64,000 nucleotides of DNA from assembly GCF_000224145.3 (NCBI RefSeq), contig NC_020178.2, positions 330,986-394,985 on the forward strand, read 5' to 3'. This document shows positions 1 to 11,464 of this stretch, piece after piece. The translations under genes were made by a program, and so were the position numbers. How positions within the stretch are numbered: the first letter of the stretch is position 1; each line of letters begins with the position of its first letter. The notes under the pieces were generated by a model. It made no database searches. It was not told where the DNA came from and saw only the letters and a list, made by a program, of their open reading frames with translations. This DNA is from Ciona intestinalis (lineage: Eukaryota; Chordata; Ascidiacea; Phlebobranchia; Cionidae).

Positions 1-52
1 GATGGTCACCTTTTTGATACACCTGGGCATATATGAATGTGGTCACTTACAG

Positions 53-198
53 GTTGTCGAAATTGTCAGTAAAACACTGAGAATTACATTCGTGGTAACT
101 CGTAAGCTGTTACGAGGTGTATGAAACAGAACACTCGTGTTATAACGACTACCAGTACGCCGCCACACAAGGATTACCAAAATACATTTAATCACTCC
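53..198 (+). mobile_element. SINE fragment, 3' half, in SULT intron
   Basis: Contains the family's GAGGTGTATGAAACAGAACA core and the start of the central TTGTCG segment. The ATTC tail is decayed. It lies downstream of SULT exon 6. Confidence 0.75.
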
Positions 199-212
199 CA
201 TATTCAGCTTAC

Positions 213-3064
213 AAGTTTCATTTCTTCGAAACACAGAGCGAGTACTTGTTCATGGTCACGGTGCTGGTACATCCCAAGAAATGGTCGAGATATGTTTCAC
301 CTTTACGACAGAATGAACGAGGCAAAACTAGAAAAGGTACAGTTGTAGAATTATAAAATAATTTAATTTATTTTTTCAAATGCGATGGAAAAAAACAGAA
401 CACCCGTGTTATATAACAGATGCCATTCATTCATCCATATCTTAATAGCAGGCACGGAGTGTATGAAACAGAACACCAGTGTTATAACGACTGTTATTGC
501 CCGCCACGCGAGGATTACATTCATTCGTTAATTCATTGTACACTTATTCATACACAAAGTTACATATGTTGTAAGCGGGCACGAGGTGCTGTTAGCACAT
601 AATATCCAATATTTCCTAATCGTGTTTTAAACAATTAACAGCACTCTTTTAGAGACGCAGGGATATGGTTATGTAATTCTGTAAATATTCTTTGTTTACT
701 ACCAAAAGGGACGATAAAATAGAATGAAAACATGAACTATCGCTGTCCAACCTAAAACATACTTACATTCCATGAACATTTGAACATATTCGTTCCAATC
801 GTCACATCGAAACTGAGGGGGTGCCACTTTCTTTTGGAAATGGAAAAATGAAACTGCAACGTCTTTTGGGTTGCGGTATACGAAAACTATCTGTAGAGTA
901 ATAAGTTAAAAGTAAGTTTAAATGGCGCATATATGAATGAATGTAACTTATTTATCCTCGCGTGGCGAAAAACGACAGTCGTTAAACACGAGTGTTTTGT
1001 TTCATACACCTCCTACCTGCTTAAAAGTTACCACATATGTAACTTTTTAAGTTATTTTTTTTTAATTTATGGCTGACAGTTTAGATACTCATAAGGAACT
1101 ACAGGGTTGGAGCAATTGCTGTTAATTGTATTTCCTAAATACACATACGCCCACAACGACAGCAGTGGCAAGTCACGAGTATACATTAATACACCATGTG
1201 TGACGGGGCTATACACTTACACACATATAACTCTACAGCGAGCATGAGGTCTTTACCTTTGCTTTATTCTTGAAATACTTCTCAATGTTAACATTCATAG
1301 CTGGCTGGTGACTTAACAAATAGTTTGGTGTCGTAATCTCATTCAGCATTTCGTATTTTTGAATTGCTGTAGAAAAAAAATCATAAGTGTGAAAAAGATC
1401 TTTCAGTAACTGTTTGTTTTGTAATCTTAAAGGACCAGCGTTTCGTCCGCTGCCATTATACTGTTAAGTGTCTTGTCCAAGGACACGAACACCCACAATA
1501 GTAGCAGCTTCAAGCCTCGAATCCGTACCCCCGTGTTACAGGCAGGCAAGATAAAAGTGTTATACGGTGCAAAGAAAATTCATGTTTACAAAGTGTTATA
1601 ATTTTTTTTAACCCGATGACATTGTATAACGTGCTGTAATTTTAGGTGTTTTGAGTTCTAATCCAAACTAATTATTATGATGCTTTATGTTTTAGATGTC
1701 CTGGGTTCGAATCCAGGTAAAGTAACATGGCAAAGAATTTTATTGCCTATTTTACACAGACTGATGATGTAATTTAAAGCAAAACAAACATTTCTTCCAG
1801 TACAGTTTACACAGGACATGATTTTAGTTGAACACATTTCCCAGCACCCGATTCTGTTATTTTTGTTATGAAAATCATCCGAATTTAGGAACGTTTAGTC
1901 AGGGCCCGTTTTATGTTATTATCACCGATATTTTAACAACAAACTTTCATACTTTGATTCAATGACATTTAATAGAAAATGGTTGTCTGTTTATAAAAAT
2001 AATGAGTTTAAGTAAAAGATGAGAACATACTTGGCCCACTCTCCAGAACTGACATGATCATTGAGCTTTTCCAAAAGTCCATTTTTTCTTTGGAGTACAT
2101 CAACTCAGCCAGTATTTCGGCAGTCCAATGCGTCCCTATAAAGTAAAAGTTTTGTTTATTCAAATTGAATAAGAGACTGACGATGCTATTTAGGCGAAAT
2201 ATATATCTTGTATTATACAATTAGTCGGACTAGATTTTTCTCTGTTTATATACAAACAGAGCAAGCGCCGTTAGGTGTCTTGCCGAAAAGGACACATACG
2301 CCCACAATGGTAGCAGCGTCGAGCCTCGTACCCGAAATTTCGGGGCTACACACTTTAGAAGTTTGGAGCATTACAATAAGTTACATTACATACCGCATTT
2401 TGGGTATGTCACAAGCAATACGTCGTTTTCCTTGGGGTTATAATTCTCGTATGCGTACTTCGCGAAATAAGGTCTGAAAATCGCCTGCATTTCGACGTCA
2501 TTATACGTTTTCATTTCTGTAAAAAATTGGTGTAAATTGAAACTCATATAAAAAATGTTATAGTGATTATAGTTTTTGATAGTAAACACAGAACTCTTGG
2601 TCGCAAACAAAGAACATTTACAGAATTATGTTTCCGCGCGACTCCCATAGACCGTTGTTAAGTATATAAAACACGATCAGGGTGTTTGGATATCATGTGC
2701 TAACGGTATCCATCTTACTCCACAGTAATTAATAATTGTATATATATATATTAATTTTATATGTATAGCAGGGTTGGGGAAGATATGACACCTTTTCATT
2801 CTATTTTCACGTCCAATTTGGTGGGAAGCATATAAAATTTAAAGAATTATGAAACCTTATCCCTACGACTCCCATATACCGATGTTAAGTATATAAAACA
2901 CGATCAGGATGTTTGGATATCATGTGCTAAAGGTGTCCCAGCTTCCCCCACCCTACTGTATATATTTCATTACCTTCGACTTCTGGCTCTACTGTAGCTG
3001 TAAAGGGATTTTTCATCTTGTCAAAAAGTTCTTTATAATCGGCAACAAGCTTTTCGTAGTCCAT
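213..3064 (-). CDS. Cytosolic sulfotransferase (SULT family), 3' end outside window
   Basis: Would transfer sulfate from PAPS to small hydroxylated or amine substrates in the cytosol. Coding exons, 5' to 3': 3064-2974, 2516-2394, 2135-2031, 1366-1257, 890-767, 327-213, all with GT-AG introns and compatible phases. Exon 2 ends and exon 3 starts the 5'-phosphosulfate loop YPKCGTHW (residues 68-75; SULTs usually have PKSGTTW). Exon 4 carries His126 at the catalytic-base position (LLSHQP). Exon 5 carries the 3'-phosphate motif RNPKDVAVS (149-157). Exon 6 reads TYLDHFLG, then QHRDHEQVLALCFEEMKL, but the two halves lie in different frames (break near 270-274). About 222 residues are visible; the family norm is about 290, so the C-terminal exons should lie left of base 1. 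The start is the first Met before DYEKLVADY. Family assignment is firm; the substrate and SULT subfamily cannot be told. Confidence 0.87.
445..562 (+). mobile_element. SINE fragment, 3' half, in SULT intron 5
   Basis: The tail half ends in ACATTCATTCGTTAATTCAT. It is antisense to the sulfotransferase. Confidence 0.75.
927..1180 (-). mobile_element. SINE copy, near full length, in SULT intron 4
   Basis: Minus-strand copy, sense to the gene. Its GAATGAATG tail begins about 42 nt from the acceptor of SULT exon 5. The head side reaches the ACATACGCCCACAA segment next to the tRNA-like head. Confidence 0.75.
1455..1545 (-). mobile_element. SINE head fragment in SULT intron 3
   Basis: Only the part next to the tRNA-like head remains (AAGTGTCTTGTCCAAGGACA followed by GCTTCAAGCCTCGAATCCG). 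Confidence 0.65.
2255..2338 (-). mobile_element. SINE head fragment in SULT intron 2
   Basis: Matches the head-proximal part of the family, ending GCGTCGAGCCTCGTACCCG, a decayed B-box region read on the minus strand. Confidence 0.65.
2766..2960. mobile_element. Inverted-repeat MITE in SULT intron 1
   Basis: The left end GCAGGGTTGGGGAAGATATG mirrors the right end CCCAGCTTCCCCCACCCTAC. The right end stops about 12 nt from the splice donor of SULT exon 1. Confidence 0.8.
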
Positions 3065-3140
3065 ACTTATTAAAGTAGTAATAACACGTATACAGAAATA
3101 TGTAACAGTTCTGTAATAAAAAGTATATGTATATAGAGTA

Positions 3141-3259
3141 TAGTAGGGTGGGGGAAGATGGGACACCTTTTCATTGTTTTATTTCGTCCCTTTTGGAGTG
3201 AACAAAGAACATTAAAAAAATTATTAAACCGTATGCTCACGACTTTCCCACCTTACTAT
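3141..3259. mobile_element. MITE with internal deletion
   Basis: Both ends (TAGTAGGGTGGGGGAAGATG and CCCACCTTACTATA) are kept, but the interior is only about half the usual length. Confidence 0.75.
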
Positions 3260-3263
3260 ATTA

Positions 3264-3370
3264 GTTCATGAATGAATGACTTTTATATCCACGCGTAGCG
3301 GGGAAACGACAGTAGTTAAAACACTTATGTTCTGTTTTATACATCTCGTGCCCGCTTTATGAGTTATAAC
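3264..3370 (-). mobile_element. SINE 3' fragment
   Basis: GAATGAATGA tail followed by the CGGGGAAACGACAG and CTCGTGCCCGC segments. It lies just upstream of the sulfotransferase. Confidence 0.7.
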
Positions 3371-3781
3371 ATAATGTACTAGTTTGTCCCATTTAGGCAA
3401 TTAGTTTTAAGTACATTCTAAAACAGCAACTAAAAACTAAATGTCTGACTGCTGAATCAGTCTGTATAATGGGATAAATCCCTATACACCTTTAAATTCT
3501 TAATCAATTAGAAATTAGAGGTACTTGTATTCTTAAAGATTCTCTCTCTTGTTAAATCGGGTCAGCAGTATACAATAGATTTCTACTGGGAACAGTTTTT
3601 TCACAAAGTGCAAAGATGATGATTGGCACCCAATATCCGGTTGTTATAACACGAGTGTTCTGTTTCGTAGACCATGCGGCCGCTTACGTGTTACCGTGTG
3701 TGAAACTATGTGTGGTTGAATACTTCAATTATACGCTGCTACTCCGTAGTTATAACTTATAAACTCTAAAGCTGTAGTAAG

Positions 3782-4131
3782 TTAGGGTAAAATGTATATC
3801 TATGTTTTTAAGCCCTTTCTCGTCCCTTTCGGTAATAAACAAAGAATTTTAATAAAATGTATAACCGTTGCCCCGCGACTCGATTAGGAAATATGGGATA
3901 TATATTAGTAACGGTATCGATCTTACCCACAGTAATATAGTAGGGTGGGGGAAGATGGGACACCTTTTTGTTCTAATTTCTCGTCCAATTTGGTAGTAAA
4001 CAAAGAACATTCAAAGAATTATAAAACCGTAGCCTCACGACTCCCATAGGCCATTGTTAATTGTTTAAAACACGATCAGAATATTTGGATGTTATGTGCT
4101 AAAGCTGTCCCATCTTCCCCCACAATACTCT
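3782..4131. mobile_element. Two MITEs in direct contact (end-types 2 and 1)
   Basis: The first unit (3782-3937) ends ATCTTACCCACAGTAATATA, the type-2 end. The second (3937-4131) starts TAGGGTGGGGGAAGATGGGA, the type-1 end, and finishes TCCCCCACAATACTCTA. They share the TA at the junction. Confidence 0.75.
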
Positions 4132-4835
4132 ATCTTTCCGTTAAAACGGTCGCCTCTTTTAACTCTCTAAATCTAGGCCATGCTTCTGCCTTTACTTTTC
4201 ATGCATGAATTAATCCACGTCTGTATCTTATCGTTTCTTACCCACAGTACTACATAACCTTTTGCTTATAAAATTTTCCCTAACTAGTACTGCGAATGAA
4301 TCAGCGTTATATGCCATCACTGAATTGCTGCTTAAAACGCTTGCCAAACCAGCACTGTAAAGCCTATTACAAATATTTGACACCATTGTTGCTGCTATTT
4401 AAAGAGTAAATCACGTGTTGCCGACACTTTCGTCACGGTCTAGCAATTGAGTAAAGCAGACGAACCGTAAAATCGATAAAAACTGTAAATTTTAGCAGAT
4501 TTTCGGCTGGACAATGTATTTAGAAGGTATTATTATAATACTACATTAATTCGAGGCCTAAGAGTGTTTTTTTAGCTTGATGTTGTGCAATATTTAGGCT
4601 GTTATGTGTTCGCATATGTAATCGTAAATAGTATGCTGCCCTAGGTCATATCATTAGCTTCCACGCTGGTAACTTCGTTTTTCGGAACGCGTCGGCAGTT
4701 TTCGCGTATGACGGACGTGACCCATGGCTATACCTGTTTGCGGTGTAAATACAAAGTCACTCAATAGTTATGCTGTAACTTATTACCAAATGGAATACTA
4801 ACTCACCGTGATAAAGCAGATTTTAAACAAAGTTA

Positions 4836-4950
4836 CTTACGTGGTAACTCATCAGCTGGCACGAGGTGTATGAAACAGAACATTTGTGTTGCAACGACTG
4901 TCGTTGCCCCGCCACGTGACGATAAATAAGTTACACTCATCCATCTATTG
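4836..4950 (+). mobile_element. SINE 3' half
   Basis: Contains GCACGAGGTGTATGAAACAG and GCCACGTGACGATAAATAAG. It is followed directly by a half MITE (4951-5065). Confidence 0.75.
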
Positions 4951-6251
4951 TAGTAGGTTGGGGTAAGATGATACATGTTTTTATTCTTTCTTTTCTAGCA
5001 AATTTGGTAGTAAACAAAGACTAATTACAGAAAAGTTTAACCGTATCCTCACGATTCTAAAGTAGTTTTTACACAATAAAACACGTTGCAATTTGTATCA
5101 GAAAATACAACATTTATACACCAATTATTTGTATTAGAAAGAAAATACAAACATAAAGAATACAATAAAATTGTTACAGAACTTTTTGGAACACCATATA
5201 TAATGCATTGAGACATTGTACTTGCAACAACAATACAACATAATGCAAATTTACTGTTTAATAGAACAATAAATTTATTTATCTCTTCGAATACGATAAT
5301 AAAGATCAAATAAAATAATACAGCGAAGAAGAAGGGAATTAGCAACAAAACGACAGTTGTTAAAACTACTTAAAAACAGGCTAAACCCTAAAATTTTAAG
5401 CTCTTTTATTAAACGTTTTTTGGGCCTTTAAAATACAATGCCTGCTCACTATGTAAAGTCAAAATGTCTTTATTTTATTTTTTTCACAATCGAATCTTTC
5501 ATTTTCTTTTAAATTCTAGATTGACTTTAGTGATTGAAGAACGACTGGCAGTCTTTGTCTTTGCGATGCTAAAGTGAGTCTTTTTAAGTGGGAACTTTGG
5601 TTTTTCTATGAAAGTGTTGGAACTAGTTGGACCTAAAATGGGAAAAAGGTGAAAATTGTGAAGAATCTTAAGTTTTTATAGTTTTGTTAATTTCTAAATA
5701 GGTATAGGTTTTTAGGGTTGTAGTTCTTTGAGTCTGCTATAGTTCAGAATATCTGTTAATGAATTTTTTACACCCACTGCCTAGTTATAAAGTGCCTATA
5801 GGATTTAACATTTGGCACTAGTCACGAGTTCGGCTAAGACAATATTTTATAGTAACATCAGATCTTTTAAGCTAGAACATATACAGTAGCTGCTTCTTTA
5901 GCTAGGCTTTAAGCACACAGGCGTAACAATATAGTTGGTTGGCCTGGGTGACATGACCTTATATGTAGCAGTGGTGACGTTAAATGTTGTAGGACTTGTA
6001 GCAACTTTGTTGTAATTATAAACCAGCTTTTACCCTGCTGTTATGTGTCTACACAAACAAACAGAGCCAAAGTATATTGTATTCGCCAAATTAATCAATG
6101 AGGTTCCCTATGTTTGACAACCATGAGTGTAACTGTATTTTAACAATCACCCAAGTCACCCAAGATTTTACAGAAAAATTAAAAAAACAAATCGCATATA
6201 ATGAGTTATGTAAACTATTGCGCAATAATGACCAATTATGATGTCATAATC

Positions 6252-9200
6252 TCATGCAAAACCTGTAACGTACGGCTCCGGTTGGTCGAAACCATTTGTC
6301 ATATCCATAGAAACATCATTCTGTGACATCTCATAAGTGCTCAGGTTGTCAACAGTCATATTGGTGTGCGCCTTTTCCGGGGTGATTTTTCGTCGCAAAC
6401 GGTTTTTGGGCTGTAAAAAATGGATTAGCAGTATAAATATCTAAAACATGTACAGTTTAAATACTGCAAAACAGGGAAAACTTAGTTGCAGACGATTTTT
6501 GGGTTAAAAAAGGCTTTTAGTAGCATGGTATTGTATTTATCTACAGTCTACACCATGATGCTATTCTATTTATATGGGTGAGGTCCTGCAATGTGGCACT
6601 CCATGGGACATAGGATTTAATCCAGAGTTGGTCTATTACCCTAACACCCAGGGTGCCATATCAGTAAAAATTGGACTCTTATGGGTTGTCTAAATTGTTA
6701 GCTATACCTAAAAACAATCAACCACAAAGTACATATGTGGTAACTCATAAGCGGGCATGAAACAGAACACTATGTTATAACGACTGTCATAGCCCCGCCA
6801 CTCAAGAATAAATAAGTTACACACATTCTTACCTTATCTTTTGCAGTTTTCCATTTTCTTCTACGTCTGATTAGAGCATAGCAGCATTTATGTAAGCAGG
6901 TCATCATACATGCTTTGAAACACTCAAAAGACAGAAGCGCGTACACCAAAAACACAGAAAACATAACAAACGCAAGTGTCAGTATAATATATAGTGGAGA
7001 TAAATCTGGGAAAATTTTTCCCACAACTCCAGGAATTGGTATCGGAGTAGTTGTAGTAACTGTAGAAAATCAAAAGTTATAGATAACCAATTAGCCTATA
7101 TTATTTATAGTAGGGTGAGGAAGAAGGGACACCTTTACTACATAATATCCAAATATCCTGATCCTGTTTTAAACCATTAACAACGGTCTATAGGAGTTGT
7201 GAAGATATGGATGAGAAAATAGAGTAATAAAGTGCCCCAAGAACATTCAAAGAATTATAAAACCGTATCCTCACAACTCCCATAGACCGTTGTTAATTGT
7301 TTGAAACACGATGAGATTTTTGAATATTATGTGCTAAAGGTATCCCGTCTTCTTCCACCCTACTATATATTAAACTGGTTACCCACTTAGCGTTGTCATT
7401 ATTGGCGGTTGTGTCATAAATGGTGGTAAAGTAGTTGAAATAGGTGGTGTTGTTAAAATTGTCTGGTTACAAAATGTTGGGGGTCCTGTGCCCTCGTCTG
7501 TATTGTCTCCGCAAGAGTCAATTCCGTCGCAGTTTAAAACATTGAAAACACAACGCCCGTTTGCGCAGAGAAGCTCTTCGGTTGGCTGGGAGCATGGAGA
7601 AGCTGTGATGAATGAATGTAACTTGTTTATACTTGAATGATAGGGTAATGATAGTCGTTATAATATAGGTCTTCTGTTTCATACACCTTGTGTCGGCTTT
7701 TAAGGTATGAATGAATGTAACTTAATTATCCTTGCATGGTGGGGTAATGATAGTTGTTATATAATAAGTTCTGTTTTATACACCTCGTGCCCGCTTACGA
7801 GTTACCACGTATGTGACTTTGTGGGTGAATGTTTTTTCTGTATGGCTGGCAATTTGGACAACCCATTTCCATTAGTGACCACTAGGTTGGAGCAATTGTG
7901 GTTGGGGGTCTTTCCCAAGGACACATACGCCCAATGGGCAAGACACTTAACGGACATTGCTTTAACCCAGTGGTTGCTAATGAATTACAGCAAATCTAGG
8001 CCCCATGGAGTGCCACTCTGTAGGAACTCACCCATGTATAATAAAATAGTTAATTACCCCAACACCCAGTGTGCTACTTTTGGTTATTTTATAAAATCCA
8101 TACACTCGTAAAAATTAGGTATATATTCTTACATCGATCTGGTGTAAAGCCATTCCAAAATCCAGTGAAATTGGCTGTCGGCGGAGCAGAAATTCTGGTT
8201 ACAACCAGTTTTAATGTCATCCAAAAACTCGTGCTTACAAATTCCCTTGCTGCAATACTGTCCGCTAAAAATTTTTAAGTTTTAAGAATGAATGAATGAA
8301 AAGACCCACACGCCTGCAATGGTAGCAATTAAAGCCTTAAACTGGTAAGGTCCATGCGGAAGCACTATGGGTGTTGGGGTAATGGCCAACTCTGGCTTAA
8401 ATCCTAGACCCCATACCTTAATGCTGGACCTCACCCATATAGAATAGAACATTTTACCATACTTGGGCATATGGTGGAAATTATAGGGAACGAGTCATTC
8501 AAGCCATCATATATTGTAAGGTTTGAAACAGCACAGTCTGTAGGAGTCAGTGAGAAATGCCTAGAAACAAAAAGATTGTTTTAAATATGTATATGTGTGT
8601 GTGGTGTATTTATGCACTTCATACTCACTGTTGAGTTATAACATGGTCTCTTCTTATACACCAGACACACATGGTGTATTCAAACACCTCATGCTCACTG
8701 TCAAGTTATAACATGGTGTCTTCTTATACACCAGACACACATGGTATATTCAAACACCTCATGCTCACTGTCAAATTACCGAACCATTTATTACTTACAG
8801 AAAAGTGAAACGTATCCTCTGTCGAAATTTCACAGCTCGCATGGTAAAAAAACACGTTATATCATTTGAAATTGGGGGAAGCACGTCTATTGGTTGATGT
8901 GAAACGACTATCCCGCCCTGCAGCTGTGACGTCACTCCACATTGGCCGCCCGTGATGAGGTCAACTGAAGGTCAATCGGTAAGCATTTATTATGTTATGG
9001 ATATGCGTATTTATACACCTCGTGCCCGCTTACGAGAACATATAACTTTGTAAATGATTGAATGAATGTAACTTGTTTATCCTCGCGTGGTGGGGCAACG
9101 ACAGTCGTTATAACACAGGTGTTCTGTTTCATACACCTTGTGCCCGCTTAAAGGTTACCACGTATGTAACTTATTTATCCTCACATGGCGGGGCAACGTG

Positions 9201-10058
9201 CCTGCTTACGAGTTAGCACGTATAACTTTGTAGGTGATTGCCTTTTATGTATGGCTGATAATTTAGGCAACCCAATTGGTTATCACTGGGCTGGAGCAAT
9301 TGCCGTGTCTTGCCCAAGGACACATACGTCCACAACGGTACCAGCGACTAGAACCTGTAACCATTGGGTTAGATGCGTATAGGTTTCGTTGCGTTTAGTG
9401 TCCTGGGTGTTTTTATATTTAACGTCAAACTACCGGTGTATATAGTACTATGGGGTAAAAATAAGATAGTAAACAATAATATCCCATGTTTTTAATACCA
9501 TATAGTACTGTGGGGTAAGATGGATACCGTTAGCAAATAAATCCAATATTTTCTGATCGTGTTTTTAACAATTAACAACGCTCTTTAAGAGTTGTGAGGA
9601 TATGGTTTTATAATTCTTTAAATATTCTTTGTTTACTACCAAATGGGGCGATAAAAGAGAGTTAAAACGTGTCCCGTCTTACCCCAACGTAATGTATATG
9701 TATAACAGCTCGTAGGGTGGGGAAAGAGGAGACATCTTACCATTCTATTTTCACGTACCATTTGGTAGTAAACAAAGAACATTCAAAGAAATATAAAACC
9801 GTATACTCACGACTCCCATAGGCCGTTGTTAATTGTTTAAAACACGATCAGGATATTTGGATATTATGTGCTAAAGGTGTCCCGTCTTCCCCCACCCTAC
9901 TATATACGTAATAATACGTTATACTACACTACAATACTACATGATGTATTGCGTTTTCAAGAGCTTTTAGATATGTAACACTTACTCGTATCGATTCCTG
10001 AAGCTTTTTGAACAACAGCCAAAGAACATAAGATAACACATAATATTCTATACATCAT
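6252..10058 (-). CDS. CUB + LDL-receptor class A single-pass membrane protein (gene A of divergent pair)
   Basis: Predicted 356-residue type I membrane protein; ligand unknown. Exons, 5' to 3': 10058-9986, 8964-8799, 8560-8463, 8264-8133, 7602-7387, 7059-6833, 6410-6252 (stop TGA), all GT-AG and in phase. Order: signal peptide (1-20, hydrophobic [11 protein letters not shown]), CUB domain (about 33-156; cysteine pairs C33/C62 and C89/C111, with LTIYDG before the last), LDLa module (160-201; six Cys at 160, 169, 174, 181, 187, 201 and the acidic CGDNTDE motif), Thr/Pro stalk, membrane helix (251-273), then a Cys-rich juxtamembrane stretch (C275, C279, C283, C287, C288) that could be palmitoylated. 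The cytoplasmic tail is about 80 residues with RRRRKWK and two Tyr motifs (STYEMS, EPYVTG). Of two adjacent Met codons the first is used; an acceptor-like TTGCAG lies 6 nt upstream. I know no named orthologue. NETO proteins have two CUBs plus LDLa; this has one. Confidence 0.86.
6718..6826 (+). mobile_element. SINE 3' half in gene A last intron
   Basis: The tail AATAAATAAGTTACACACATTC ends about 5 nt from the donor of the transmembrane exon (exon end 6833). It is antisense to the gene. Confidence 0.7.
7106..7367. mobile_element. Nested or composite MITE, gene A intron 5
   Basis: Outer ends are TATAGTAGGGTGAGGAAGAA and CTTCTTCCACCCTACTATA. The interior holds the core twice in opposite orientation (ATCCAAATATCCTGATC, then AGAATTATAAAACCGTATCC). 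At 262 bp against about 192 bp it looks like one copy inserted in another. Confidence 0.7.
7607..7945 (-). mobile_element. Two SINE copies in tandem, gene A intron 4
   Basis: The first (7607-7700) is a tail half whose GATGAATGAATG starts 5 nt from the acceptor of the LDLa exon. The second (7705-7945) is longer and reaches TTTCCCAAGGACACATACGC. Both are sense to the gene. Confidence 0.75.
8290..8470. repeat. Copies of SINE-head piece and the ~98-bp repeat, gene A intron 3
   Basis: GGGTAATGGCCAACTCTGGC and GGACCTCACCCATATAGAAT match the ~98-bp array unit at 61131-61600. A related reversed copy lies at about 7985-8075. Confidence 0.65.
8600..8776. repeat. 71-bp minisatellite, about 2.5 units, reversed, gene A intron 2
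   Basis: Reverse-complement units of the array at 45655-46215 (GTCTTCTTATACACCAGACA, then CACATGGTGTATTCAAACAC). They extend into the sequence before the CUB exon. Confidence 0.75.
9049..9375 (-). mobile_element. SINE, one full copy plus partial duplicate, gene A intron 1
   Basis: The GAATGAATG tail at 9059 is followed by two successive CTCGTGCCCGC/GCCTGCTTACGAG segments, so the 3' half is repeated. The head side ends near ACATACGTCCACAACGGTAC. Confidence 0.75.
9501..9698. mobile_element. MITE, type-2 ends, gene A intron 1
   Basis: Starts TATAGTACTGTGGGGTAAGA and ends CGTCTTACCCCAACGTAATG. Confidence 0.78.
9711..9905. mobile_element. MITE, type-1 ends, gene A intron 1
   Basis: Starts CGTAGGGTGGGGAAAGAGGA and ends GTCTTCCCCCACCCTACTAT. 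It is full length and placed 13 bp after the type-2 copy, in opposite internal orientation. Confidence 0.8.
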
Positions 10059-10521
10059 ATAGTCCTGCAATTTTTTGCAAAAAATCCTAATTTTCTGAGT
10101 AATATATTTGACGTCTTTCTAGTATAGCATATAGTTTTACACGTTTAAATGTGTAGTTGTAAAAAAAACGTTTTTTTGTAACTTTTTTTTAGCTGCAACT
10201 GTTACCCTGTTTATAGTACACAGTTTTATTGCTATAGTGATTTTCTGTTTTATAAAAACAGAAAATTTCGCGACATTTTCTCGTTTGTGTGTTGTGACTA
10301 TACGGCGACTGTTAAATAAGCCCGAAAAGGCGGCGAAATTTCAATTTTTCTTTTCTTTTTGTCGGTTTAACAATAGTTGTCGTAGTTTTTAAAGCGCACG
10401 TCAAAAGTCACAATAAGAATGTTGTTTTTGGCAAGTTTTGGGTATCGAGTTTCGCGCAAAAAGTTGTTTTAAGGCGTTTGACTTAGCACGACCGCTATGC
10501 CTTTGTGTGGCTGTAAAATTT

Positions 10522-10758
10522 GGCGCCGTAGCTTAGTGGTTAGGCGTTTGCATTTATAACTGAAGGATACCGGGTACGATGCTCGATGCTGCTACCATTG
10601 TGGGCGTATGTGTCTTTGGGCAAGACACTTAACGGCAATTGCTCTAACCCTGTGGTCACTAATTGGTTGTTCAAATTAAATTACCTACAAAGTTGCATAC
10701 GTGGTATCTCGTAAGCCGGCACGAGGTGTTTAAAACAGAACGCCCATGTTCTAACAAA
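10522..10758 (+). mobile_element. SINE copy with recognisable tRNA-derived head (best head in window)
   Basis: This copy defines the family. A tRNA-like 5' head (GGCGCCGTAGCTTAGTGGTT, containing an A-box of the TRGCNNAGYNGG type) is followed by a decayed B-box region. Next comes a body with TGTGGGCGTATGTGTC, GGCAAGACACTTAACGGCAA and CTAACCCTGTGGTCACTAAT, then a 3' part with GCACGAGGTGT and AAAACAGAACGCCC. Complete copies elsewhere end GCGAGGATAAATAAGTTACA plus (TTCA)n. Such a head suggests RNA polymerase III transcription and LINE-driven copying. It may correspond to the composite Ciona SINE described in the literature, which I cannot verify here. Confidence 0.8.
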
Positions 10759-11269
10759 ACAGGACAAGTGAGAATCAAAGTTTGTATAACAATTGAGATG
10801 CTCAAAAGCAAGACCTTCAAATACCACGCTATTTTTAGTTTCTACATCAAAACAAAAATATGTCTTTTATCTGTTTGAAATTTTTAAATTGAATTTTAGC
10901 CGTATGGGCATGTCCAGTTAGTTACGTAATAATACGCCTATTGTTACGCGCATCAAAGGCAGCTGACGTAACACTTAAGTATTATTTGCGCATAAGCACG
11001 CGTAAGATGTCCAAACTAATTAAATCGTGCTCAATCTTTTTTTGGAATTATTTTTTTCTTAAAAAGCGCAGAATTTTTGGAGTACTGATCAGTACGTATT
11101 AGAACTTAGCCTGAAATGTTGTATTTTGGAGTTTAGTCTTTTATTAGGTCTTTAAAAAATCGGCTTTGAAAAATGTTAATGATGTTTTTTTCTATCAGTT
11201 TTTCGTAACGTAGTTATAGCTTTTTTACACTATACATGCAATTAATTTAAAATAACATTATAACAATAT

Positions 11270-11464
11270 TGTAGGGTGGGGGAAGATGGGTCACCTTAAG
11301 CACATAATATCTAAATATCTTGATCTTGTTTTAAACAATTAACAACGGTCTATTTAAGTCGTGAGGATACGGTTTTATAATTCTTTGAATGTTCGTTGTT
11401 TACTACCAAATGGGACGAGAAAATGGAATACTACGGTGTCCCATCCTCCCCCACCCTACTATAT
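11270..11464. mobile_element. Full-length MITE, type-1 ends (reference copy)
   Basis: Ends GTAGGGTGGGGGAAGATGGG and CATCCTCCCCCACCCTACTA are near-perfect inverted repeats of about 30 bp, flanked by TA/TATA. The interior core runs ATAATATCTAAATATCTTGA, then TTAACAACGGTCTATTTAAG, then TTGTTTACTACCAAATGGGA. There is no reading frame. The structure is that of a non-autonomous DNA transposon moved by a transposase encoded elsewhere. Confidence 0.85.

Larger units (their letters stand above)
3065..6251. other. Intergenic region between SULT and the first CUB-LDLa gene
   Basis: Holds MITEs at 3141-3259, 3782-3937 and 3937-4131, a half MITE at 4951-5065, SINE pieces at 3264-3370, about 3645-3700 and 4836-4950, and a reversed 131-bp repeat copy at about 6005-6165. 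The stretches 4132-4835 and 5066-6004 show no gene, RNA or recognisable repeat. Long runs of Phe/Ile/Leu codons near 5049-5348 look like AT-rich chance. Confidence 0.6.

Noticed and set aside
53..100. A seventh sulfotransferase exon near base 60-90 (minus strand)
   Set aside because: The acceptor/donor-like bases fall in SINE central sequence (ACAATTTCGACAACC) and the peptide does not fit the family.
1690..1720. T-arm-like CCTGGGTTCGAATCCAGG as a tRNA gene
   Set aside because: No matching acceptor, D or anticodon arms upstream; an isolated tRNA-like scrap with a weaker duplicate 50 bp earlier.
5049..5348. 99-codon hydrophobic frame on the minus strand
   Set aside because: Phe/Ile/Leu-rich translation of AT-rich DNA, no family pattern, no splice partners.
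7707..8111. 134-codon open frame on the plus strand
   Set aside because: Made of a SINE and ~98-bp repeat sequence inside intron 4 of gene A.
10522..10590. Stand-alone tRNA gene from the A-box/B-box-like sequence
   Set aside because: It continues directly into the SINE body and the cloverleaf does not close; it is the SINE head.
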